DNA of 30,151 bases, taken from contig VGYW01000044.1 of assembly GCA_016872875.1 (NCBI GenBank), positions 1 through 30,151 on the forward strand, in the 5' to 3' direction. The DNA is from Planctomycetota bacterium. GTDB lineage: Bacteria; Planctomycetota; PUPC01; DSUN01. A model generated the notes under the pieces. That model was not told the DNA's origin, searched no databases, and saw only the letters and a program-made list of their open reading frames with translations. Both the position numbers and the translations under genes were made by a program. Each line of letters starts with the position of its first letter. Positions within the stretch are counted from its first letter, which is position 1. This document shows, piece after piece, positions 8,138-14,988 of this stretch.

Positions 8138-11100
8138 CGCGGCTCCCTTTCCAGCACGCGGCTCAGCGCCTCCACGGCTCGAGAGGCGTCGGCGCCGTTA
8201 GCGGCGACATGCAGCTTGCGGCGGACGAGTGGCAGGCCCCGCTCCACGGGCCGCAGGCTGCACGAGTCGTTCCACACGAACGGCGGCCGCCCGCCCTTGT
8301 CCATAAGAGCGTAGCGCCGGGAGAGCGACACGACCGCGCGCCCGGGGCCTGGCCACGCATGGGTGGCCGTGAAGGGCATGTGCGGGCCGTAGGCAACGCC
8401 CCAGTAGGCGCCATGCATCGCGAGGTCGTTGTTCGTCCACTCGTCGCCGATGAGGACGACCGGCTTCTCGAACTCCCTGCCCACCTGGCCGTCGGGCTTG
8501 TCGGGCCGCTTCACGGCCTGCTCGATGGCCGTGGCGTCAACGCCGAACCTGTCCCGCAGACAAACCGCGAGCTTCTCCGCCGCCGGCTTGTTCGCCTCTT
8601 GGCCATAGCTGATCAGGATAGACTCCTTCCGCGCGGCTCCCTTGCCGTCAGGAGGCAGGATTGGCGTGGCCAGTTCGGTTGCCCAGGCGCGGAGTTCGGC
8701 CGCCGGCGTGAGGATGACCGTCGCGGGCGGGGCCGACCCGCCGGCCAACTTGCGGCACGCCTGGGCTATCTCCTCCGTGTCTCGGCCGGGAAACGGCGCG
8801 GGCGCGAACAACTCGACTCTGGGCAATTCGCTGTAGGCCAACATCATGATGTGGCCGCTGGGGAGCGAGACATCGAAGCTCACGCCCTGCTCGTCGCGCT
8901 GGAAGCCGACGGGCACGTCCAGGCCGACATCCCAGATCGCCTGAATCCGCGGGTTGTTGATGCGGCAGCGATAGGCGTGGCGGGCCAGGATCATGTTCAC
9001 CGTGGCCCGCGGGCCGAGGTAGTGGACTTCGCGGGTCGAGATGCCCAGGTAGCGGGTAGCCAGCCCGTCGCGGCCCCTGGGGAAGAAACGGATGGCCAGG
9101 TCGGGTGTCTCCTTGTCCACTTCCAGCTCGTGGCCCGGCCGGGGGTCGCCAACGGTGCGGCTGTAGAAGGGGTCGGTTTGGTCCTGAGAGAGGCCCTTGG
9201 GCAGATGAAGGTCGGGGGCGACGCCCTCGTTGCCCTTGAAGCGGCCGACTTCCGCAAAATCCACGCCGTAGTCGGGCCTATAGCCGAGTCGCTGGGTGAG
9301 GAAGCCGCGCAGCCAGGCCGCCCGCGCGACGAGTTGCGGCTCGCGGACGAACCAGACGTAGGTTCGCTGGAAGCCGATGCTCGTCCGCTCGCACTCCACT
9401 GCCTCGCGGCCGAAGGGATAGCCCATCGTCACGGCGCGGCCCTTGCCGTGAGCATTCAGCGTGATGGCCGGCTTGCCGCTCCCGTAGGTGGCGGGAACCT
9501 CTGCCGTTGTGGGGGCCAGCACCTGGAACGGCGGCCTGCGGTCCGTCGTCTCGGCCCATCGGCCGCTATAGTGGCCGTGGGGGACCGTGACGGTGAGCGG
9601 CGTGCCCCTGACCGCTTCGCTGGTCGTGCCGCCCTGCGCGACGCCGAGGACGGCTGCCAGCGGCGATGCGTCTCTCCGCCGGCCATACTCGTCCAGGAGG
9701 CCGGGGACTTCCGAGGCGACGAGCACGCCGCCGCCGGTGACCCACTTCCCCAACTCGGCCGCAACCTGTGCGTCCATCGCCGTGACCTCGGGCAGGATGA
9801 GAAGCTCGAGGCCCAGACTCCTCAGCCCGCCGTCGCGGACGAAGTGCTCGTCTATGCGAGTGTAGGGCAGCTTGGCGGCGTGGAGAAGCCAGTCCCAGCC
9901 CATGTAGCTGTAGTAGCTGGCGCCGTCGTCGAGGTCCAGGGTGGCGCGCGGCATCAGCAAGCCGATGCGCTGAGGCAGCGGCGCCGTGTTCGCCACTGTC
10001 GGGCCGAGGCGGTAGAGAAGGCGGTTCGTGAGCCAGTGGTTGGTCACTGAATGCCAGCCGAGCTGGTAATCCAGGTAGCCGTGTGCCACCCAGTGGTAGA
10101 AGTAACGAGTGAGGTTGCCCGGGTCGCGGAAGTTCAGCCAGAGGTAATCTCGGAACAGGCTCTCCAAGCTGTCGCTGGGGCGGGTGCCGAAGCCGACCGG
10201 CCCGACGCTGCGGAGCATGAACGGCTGTCTTGCGTTGTCTGGCCCGACGCCCGACCACTGGGCGTGGTCATCGGCGAGGAAGCCGCCCCACTTCTTCTCG
10301 CCGAACGAGCGGTACTGCGTGCCCGCGGCCCGGTTCAAGGCGGCGATGTCCTGGTATCTCGCCGCCATGAAGGCCTGCCAGCGCTTCCGCGTGTGCTCGG
10401 AGTAGTCCACGCACTCGGGCAGCTCCGCCGAATCGCCCGCCTCCAGGTGGATGGCTGCGATGGCGTCGTAAAGCCCCTCGCGTCGCAGGTTGGCGGCCAT
10501 CGCGTTGAGATAGGCTCCATATTCGCGCGCCATCGTGGGGTCGAAGAGCTGGACGCCGCCGTGAGGGCGCAGGGTGCCGTCGTCGTTGCGTGCGGCGAAC
10601 GAGGCCGACGGGTCGGCCGCGAGGTGCTTCGGCAGCGATGGGGCATAGCCGCTCGGCAGAATCCACCAGGCATTCTTCCGGGCGGCTCCGTCGAGGGCGG
10701 CGACCTGTTCGGGCGTCCTCGATTCGTTGAGCGTGGGCAGTTCCAACAGGAGTTTCCCGCCGCGGTCCCGCACGAGGCGCACGACTGCGTTGAGCCTCGC
10801 CCAGTCGTACTGCCCGTCGCCCGTGCAGTGGAAGCCCCAGGCCCCGATGGGCGCTTCAGGGGCAAAGAAGGCGTCGCCCGCCGAGCGGAGCTTGCTGACC
10901 AGGTAGCCGGGCCTGAGCGACAGATGTTGGTTCCACCACTCGGCATAGGAGCCGGGCCGGGGCTCGAGGGGCAGCCGCACGCCGGCCATCGGCCCGGCCC
11001 TGCGCCAGGCATCGCGCTGCGGGTCGCCCCATGGCTTGCCTTCGATGACCTGCGCAGCGATGCCTTGCTGGCGGGCGAGGTCCGCCAGTTGACTGGCGAG

Positions 11101-11586
11101 GTTGACCTTCAGCGCCGCCGCCCTCGAGGCGTAGGCAGCAACCGCCTTTGCAGCAAGAGCCAGCTCATTCCGCCAGAACCGTACCTCCTCAGCCAGCCGA
11201 GGCTCGTCGCGGCTGTCGCGCGCCAGACGTACGCTCTCGATGCCGTCGTCCACGCACTTCACCAGCTCATAGAGCGCGGTGGCGTGTCGGACCTGCGCCT
11301 CGGCCTCCTCGCGCGAGGCGCCCTGCCTCCACGGCCGCAGGTACCCGCTCATCGCCCGGCACGCCAGCGCGTCGTCCCAGGCGGCGCCCAGCGCCAGCCG
11401 CACCGTCTCGCTGTCCTCGACCAGCGCCGTCGCCTCCCTGTTGCGGTACTCCGGCACCACGTCGTGCCCTGTTGTGATGCGGCCCCGCTCGGTCGGCGCA
11501 CACCCTGGCCAGAGCAGCAGCATGCTCATGCCCAAGGCCGCTGCGCGCGAGGCTCGGCCTACGATCCTCTGCACGTCGCTCATCAT
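8134..11586 (-). CDS. GH42-like lipoprotein with beta-galactosidase trimerisation-type domain
   Basis: A 1150-aa protein. The open frame reaches 11700, but the promoter (11671-11700) overlaps that extension, and ATG 11586 (or the adjacent 11583) gives a lipoprotein signal (MSMLLLWPGCAP). Residues about 60-200 are helical. A GH42-like barrel spans about 220-530: WGFHCTGDGQYDWARLNAVV, then DYSEHTRKRWQAFMAARYQD and IAALNRAAGTQYRSF, a typical GH42 stretch. About 540-720 is the flavodoxin-like trimerisation domain (LLILPEVTAMDAQVAAELGK, GGGVLVASEVPG). Instead of the usual Asn-Glu at the acid/base position I see HLEAGD (Glu about 382). A long extra C-terminal part (about 760-1150) is unassigned. 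First gene of the minus operon; galactoside specificity is inferred only from fold. Confidence 0.83.
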   Translation of the reverse strand: MMSDVQRIVGRASRAAALGMSMLLLWPGCAPTERGRITTGHDVVPEYRNREATALVEDSETVRLALGAAWDDALACRAMSGYLRPWRQGASREEAEAQVRHATALYELVKCVDDGIESVRLARDSRDEPRLAEEVRFWRNELALAAKAVAAYASRAAALKVNLASQLADLARQQGIAAQVIEGKPWGDPQRDAWRRAGPMAGVRLPLEPRPGSYAEWWNQHLSLRPGYLVSKLRSAGDAFFAPEAPIGAWGFHCTGDGQYDWARLNAVVRLVRDRGGKLLLELPTLNESRTPEQVAALDGAARKNAWWILPSGYAPSLPKHLAADPSASFAARNDDGTLRPHGGVQLFDPTMAREYGAYLNAMAANLRREGLYDAIAAIHLEAGDSAELPECVDYSEHTRKRWQAFMAARYQDIAALNRAAGTQYRSFGEKKWGGFLADDHAQWSGVGPDNARQPFMLRSVGPVGFGTRPSDSLESLFRDYLWLNFRDPGNLTRYFYHWVAHGYLDYQLGWHSVTNHWLTNRLLYRLGPTVANTAPLPQRIGLLMPRATLDLDDGASYYSYMGWDWLLHAAKLPYTRIDEHFVRDGGLRSLGLELLILPEVTAMDAQVAAELGKWVTGGGVLVASEVPGLLDEYGRRRDASPLAAVLGVAQGGTTSEAVRGTPLTVTVPHGHYSGRWAETTDRRPPFQVLAPTTAEVPATYGSGKPAITLNAHGKGRAVTMGYPFGREAVECERTSIGFQRTYVWFVREPQLVARAAWLRGFLTQRLGYRPDYGVDFAEVGRFKGNEGVAPDLHLPKGLSQDQTDPFYSRTVGDPRPGHELEVDKETPDLAIRFFPRGRDGLATRYLGISTREVHYLGPRATVNMILARHAYRCRINNPRIQAIWDVGLDVPVGFQRDEQGVSFDVSLPSGHIMMLAYSELPRVELFAPAPFPGRDTEEIAQACRKLAGGSAPPATVILTPAAELRAWATELATPILPPDGKGAARKESILISYGQEANKPAAEKLAVCLRDRFGVDATAIEQAVKRPDKPDGQVGREFEKPVVLIGDEWTNNDLAMHGAYWGVAYGPHMPFTATHAWPGPGRAVVSLSRRYALMDKGGRPPFVWNDSCSLRPVERGLPLVRRKLHVAANGADASRAVEALSRVLEREPR

Positions 11587-11670
11587 TTCTGCCCTCGGCC
11601 CCTGGGTCTCAGGCCCAGCTTGCCTGGCTTTCTGAACGGCCTTTTCCGTGGTGCACCAGCGGTAGCGAGA

Positions 11671-11700
11671 AGTATCGCACACTCCTGAGACCTCCGTCAA
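11671..11700 (-). promoter_or_regulatory. Sigma70-type promoter of the GH42-like/FnIII lipoprotein operon
   Basis: On the minus strand a -35 box TTGACG (11695-11700, 5 of 6 matches) and a -10 box GATACT (11671-11676, 4 of 6) are separated by 18 bases. The predicted transcript would start near 11664, giving a leader of about 78 bases before ATG 11586. The -35 box abuts the large inverted repeat at 11701-11734, so a protein bound there could influence this promoter. Confidence 0.55.
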
Positions 11701-11746
11701 GTTCAGTCACTCTCCAGAGCGAGAGTGCCTGAACCAGGCACGGAGG
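11701..11746 (+). promoter_or_regulatory. Two overlapping, mutually exclusive hairpins ending at a Shine-Dalgarno
   Basis: Hairpin A pairs 11701-11714 (GTTCAGTCACTCTC) with 11721-11734 (GAGAGTGCCTGAAC): 13 of 14 positions pair around a 6-base loop. Hairpin B pairs GTGCCTG (11725-11731) perfectly with CAGGCAC (11735-11741) around a 3-base loop. Both use 11725-11731, so they cannot form together. GGAGG (11742-11746), the ribosome binding site of the first microORF, follows hairpin B directly. As RNA this could be an attenuator or translational switch; as DNA, hairpin A could be a dimeric operator between divergent operons. Neither is proven, and no clear plus-strand promoter is visible upstream. 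Confidence 0.55.
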
Positions 11747-11755
11747 ATGATGAGA

Positions 11756-11869
11756 ATGGAAAACGAATCCGCGAGCAAGGTGCTGGAAGCAATCCAGAGG
11801 AGCGGGAAGGTCCAATCGGCCATCCTCGATCTGGCCTGCTCGTGTCCGAACATCGTGACAGAGCTGTGA
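11756..11869 (+). CDS. MicroORF 1 of three: 37-aa protein of unknown function
   Basis: The frame reads MENESASKVLEAIQRSGKVQ and continues SAILDLACSCPNIVTEL. ATG 11756 lies 9 bases after GGAGG (11742-11746), the best spacing; in-frame ATGs at 11747 and 11750 are too close to it. Third codon positions are about 78 percent G/C, matching real genes here. The protein is a predicted amphipathic helix followed by a short Cys-x-Cys segment. No family is recognised. It is followed after 10 bases, with its own ribosome binding site, by the first zinc-ribbon microORF, so the three are probably co-transcribed. Confidence 0.55.
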   Translation: MENESASKVLEAIQRSGKVQSAILDLACSCPNIVTEL

Positions 11870-11879
11870 GGTGGTGGCA

Positions 11880-12002
11880 ATGCGAAGATGCCCGATTTGC
11901 AGAATGGCGATGGAACCAAGCGATACGCTGTATTGTTTCTACTGCCGAAGGCTGATGCAGGAAGCCCAGGTGGACCTGGACGAGTGGCTTCCGGTCGAGT
12001 GA
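11880..12002 (+). CDS. MicroORF 2: 40-aa zinc-ribbon protein
   Basis: The product has two CxxC knuckles, C4-P-I-C7 and C19-F-Y-C22, separated by 11 residues, followed by an amphipathic tail (RRLMQEAQVDLDEWLPVE). This is a minimal zinc-ribbon layout. The start is supported by GAGGTGGTG at 11869-11877, just upstream of ATG 11880. The tail EAQ-x-[DE]-L-x-EW is shared at identical positions with the next microORF, so the two are tandem paralogues. Zinc binding is inferred from the four cysteines; the partner (nucleic acid or protein) is unknown. Confidence 0.65.
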   Translation: MRRCPICRMAMEPSDTLYCFYCRRLMQEAQVDLDEWLPVE

Positions 12003-12009
12003 GGCAAAG

Positions 12010-12135
12010 ATGAGATGCGTAACATGCGGCCTGCCGCTCTACCGCAGCCTGCGGGATGGCGGCTGCTACTACTGCAAGAAGAAGGCGAAGGAGGCGCAGG
12101 CGGAGCTGGGGGAGTGGGTGGAGCAGGTTGAATGA
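12010..12135 (+). CDS. MicroORF 3: 41-aa zinc-ribbon protein, paralogue of microORF 2
   Basis: The product begins MRCVTCGLPLY and contains C3-V-T-C6 and C19-Y-Y-C22, then KKKAKEAQAELGEWVEQVE. From Cys19 onward it aligns without gaps to microORF 2: aromatic-Tyr-Cys, two basic residues, Glu28-Ala29-Gln30, Leu33, Glu35-Trp36. The DNA sequences have diverged clearly, so conservation at protein level argues that both are translated. The GAGG at 12000-12003, which overlaps the previous stop, is a suitable ribosome binding site. The next gene is on the opposite strand and convergent. Confidence 0.65.
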   Translation: MRCVTCGLPLYRSLRDGGCYYCKKKAKEAQAELGEWVEQVE

Positions 12136-12235
12136 CGGACGGGGATTGGGTGACAAGGCGGGTTGGGAACTGCTTGGTCTAGCCCGGGCCGACCCATCCT
12201 GGCCGCGGCGGGAGGGTTCGTGTTCCCGCATGCTC

Positions 12236-14968
12236 CTACCAGCTCAGCTCGATGGCCCGGAAGTCCTGCCCGCTCACGCGGAAGGAAAGGGTGTTGCCCT
12301 CGCGCTTCAAGGGTCGCTCCGGAGCGCCCGGTTCTACGCTCTTGGGTGGCGTTACGTCGTCGAGGCTGTCTGGGCTACTGGACTTCGGCTCCGGGGCGTC
12401 CCTGGGCGGACCCCAGTCGTCGAGGTCCTCCACCTTCAGGCTATCAGCGCTCGTGGTCGGGACGCCGAGCTTGTGGAGGGCGAGAGTGACTTTGCCGTCA
12501 ACCGCCTTCTTGAGGAAATTCGCGGCCACGACCAGGCAACGGTTCCCCTTCTTGTAGAGCGTGACGTAGAGTGGCTTCTCGCTCACCCGCTTGCACTGCT
12601 CGGCCGTCCAGAACTTGGCCTTCCACTGCTTGGGCAGGTCATACTCCTTGAGCGGGGGCTCGACTCTGGCCTCGACCTTGACGACGTCCTCGTTCCTCCA
12701 GAAGGGGAACACCTGCACATCAGAGCCGTAGTAGTAGCCGTCCAGCGCGCTGAAGAGCCTGGACTTCTTGGTGTCGCGTCCCGCCATTGGCACGTTGTGG
12801 TCAAAGAGCAGCCACACTGCCCAGGCTGAGCGCTCCGTCGCGTATCTCTGCGCCGGGCTCATCCTGGCCATGTAGGCGCCCTTGAGCATCGGGATGGTGA
12901 CGATGCCGGAGCGCTCGGGATTGTCTATGGCCATGAAGCGCTCCAGTGGCCAGGCGTCCATATAGGTCGTAGTCGCCTCCGTGAAGCGGCCCGACTCCTC
13001 GCAGTCGAAGACGACGGTGACGAAAGAGTGCCACGGCCAGACCAGGGTGCTCGTGTCGTGCGTGGTGATGATGGGCCGTTTGCCGTGCTGGACGAAGAGG
13101 GTGTAGAGGCGCTTCATGTACTCGCGGTACTGGAAGTAGTTCGCACCATACACCTTCTGAGCCGTCTTGCCGTCCTTTTCCAGAGCCTTGAAGCGGCCGT
13201 AGGCTTCCGGGCCCTCCTCGAGGCTGAATGTCGTAGCCCCATCGGGCGCGAGCCAATAGGCCGTGCCGACCGGGCCGCCGTTGCAGTCCTGCTGCGGGAA
13301 GACGTCGTCTATGTAGATCCCGTCTATGCCGTTCTCGATCCACTTGTCCATGTGCCAGGCCAGCGTGTCCACGAGGTCGGGCGGGTAGCTCCCGCAACGC
13401 CAGACCCATTCGTAGTAGGGGCGTTCGGCCGGCCGGATCGGCAGCCGGTTGCGGTCGTGGTAGAGCATCAGGGCCGTGCCCTTGTGGTACTTGGGCTCGT
13501 TCAGGCCGCGCTGGATTTCGGCCGCCTTGCGCACGAGCCCCCAATCGCTGTTGGCGGGCCAGTAGTTGAAGCACTCGACTTTCCCGTTGGCCTGGTCCTT
13601 GATCTGGGTCTTCCAGGGAGCGAATGCCTCGCAGCTTGTCAGCCGCCCGCCGACAGGGCCTACGGTTTCCGTGCGGCCCCGGTCCCAGAGGCGGTAGTCC
13701 GGCGGGAGCGGCTTGGGGGGTGTGGCCAGAAAGCCGTAGGTGATCTTGCGCGGTTCGCTCAGCGTGAACGGACTAGCGACAAAGTGGATGGCAAGCTCCA
13801 CAACGCCGGTCCCGCGCGTGATGACCTGGCAGGCCTTGCCGTTGTCCGGCACCCAGCCGCGCTCGCTCTCCGCGAACCAGGCGAGGCCGCGGATGTGCCC
13901 GCCGAGCCAGAGCATGGACACGAAGTTGCCCAGTGGTCGTCGGGCAACGCCCTCCGCGGTCTCCGACCAAGTCTTGCTGTCCCAGAGCACGCCATCCTTC
14001 TCGTCGAGCATCTTGGCCGTGACATACTCTCGGAACTTGCCGGTCACGGGCAGAGCATGGAAGAGCAGCCCGTACTTCTCCTTCAGTGGGATGACCAACG
14101 AGAGGCGGCTCAACTTCACTGGTTCCGCCGACGGCTTGACCGCGATGTCGTAGCGGGCCATGCCGTCGAACTCGAACGCCACGCTGGAGCGGATGAGCAG
14201 CCCCGAGCCCGCGGCCTCGCTTTCCCAGCGGACGCCTGTGGGCGCGCACTTGCCGAACACGGTCTTGGTGCCTGCGATCGCAGTTGTCGCTCCGCCCGCC
14301 TCGGCCTCGAAGCGGATGGGCGAGGCCAGAATCTCCTCGCCCAGGACTGTGAGCGACCGGAAGTTGCCGTCCTGGCCGATGGTGTAGGTTCGGCCTATCG
14401 CCGTGACGGTCTGGTCGGTCAGGGTCACGGGCGTGAATGGGGGCGGTGGTGTGTCGGGGATGCCCACCTTGCTGTTGAGCCAGGGGAGTGGGATACGGCG
14501 GAAAGTGCTCTTGATGGCAGCCGTTGCTCTGCCTTGCGCGTCGAGCAGTGCGCCGGTGAGCAGGTGATCGCCTTCGGGCAGCACCCCTACGTCGTGAAGC
14601 AGTGCCCCGCCTCTTCCTGCCCTGAAGGAGGTGACCACGCCCTTCGCCAACTTGCCGCCGGGCAGGGCCAGCGCCAGTTCCGCCTGGCTCGCGGCGCCGA
14701 GGCCCGGCAGTTCCAGAACCACGACCATCTTGCCTACGGAGGGCCGGAAGCCGAAGTAGACCTTGGCGGGTCCCTCCGTCCGTACTCCCGTCACGTATCC
14801 CATCTGGAAGTTGGCGATCAAGCTGGTCGGCGGATTGCCTGGGTCAATCTCCGACTCGCCCAGAGTCTGAACGTACTGAGGCTGCTCCGCCGCATCGCCG
14901 GCCAGGAGGCCGGACCAGGGGATCGTCAGGGGCAAGAGGAGCAGGCAGAGGCTTCTCGTGACTTGCAT
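12236..14968 (-). CDS. Secreted GH123-N/DUF6067-like glycoside hydrolase domain protein (shorter paralogue)
   Basis: A 910-aa protein. The open frame extends to 15181 inside the upstream gene; ATG 14968 gives a signal peptide (SLCLLLLPLTIPWSGLLAG). The N-terminal half is beta-rich. LAWFAESERGWVPDNGKA and the following FTLSEPRKITYGFLATPP match equivalent segments in the upstream gene, the hallmark of the DUF6067/GH123 N-terminal family common in Planctomycetota. The barrel-like part holds MDKWIENGIDGIYIDDVFPQ, a catalytic-type beta-strand with acidic residues, and GKRPIITTHDTSTLVWPW. The C-terminal 120 residues are a beta-sandwich with an acidic Pro/Ser-rich insert (WGPPRDAPEPKSSSPDSLDD). It lies 20 bases behind the larger paralogue's stop, in one operon. 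Enzyme activity and substrate are unknown. Confidence 0.82.
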   Translation of the reverse strand: MQVTRSLCLLLLPLTIPWSGLLAGDAAEQPQYVQTLGESEIDPGNPPTSLIANFQMGYVTGVRTEGPAKVYFGFRPSVGKMVVVLELPGLGAASQAELALALPGGKLAKGVVTSFRAGRGGALLHDVGVLPEGDHLLTGALLDAQGRATAAIKSTFRRIPLPWLNSKVGIPDTPPPPFTPVTLTDQTVTAIGRTYTIGQDGNFRSLTVLGEEILASPIRFEAEAGGATTAIAGTKTVFGKCAPTGVRWESEAAGSGLLIRSSVAFEFDGMARYDIAVKPSAEPVKLSRLSLVIPLKEKYGLLFHALPVTGKFREYVTAKMLDEKDGVLWDSKTWSETAEGVARRPLGNFVSMLWLGGHIRGLAWFAESERGWVPDNGKACQVITRGTGVVELAIHFVASPFTLSEPRKITYGFLATPPKPLPPDYRLWDRGRTETVGPVGGRLTSCEAFAPWKTQIKDQANGKVECFNYWPANSDWGLVRKAAEIQRGLNEPKYHKGTALMLYHDRNRLPIRPAERPYYEWVWRCGSYPPDLVDTLAWHMDKWIENGIDGIYIDDVFPQQDCNGGPVGTAYWLAPDGATTFSLEEGPEAYGRFKALEKDGKTAQKVYGANYFQYREYMKRLYTLFVQHGKRPIITTHDTSTLVWPWHSFVTVVFDCEESGRFTEATTTYMDAWPLERFMAIDNPERSGIVTIPMLKGAYMARMSPAQRYATERSAWAVWLLFDHNVPMAGRDTKKSRLFSALDGYYYGSDVQVFPFWRNEDVVKVEARVEPPLKEYDLPKQWKAKFWTAEQCKRVSEKPLYVTLYKKGNRCLVVAANFLKKAVDGKVTLALHKLGVPTTSADSLKVEDLDDWGPPRDAPEPKSSSPDSLDDVTPPKSVEPGAPERPLKREGNTLSFRVSGQDFRAIELSW

Positions 14969-14988
14969 GATGCGAGATTCGCTTGCGG

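Noticed and set aside
8209..11688. Two long plus-strand frames (613 and 545 codons)
   Set aside because: Antisense of the GH42-like gene, with low-complexity composition and no recognisable motif.
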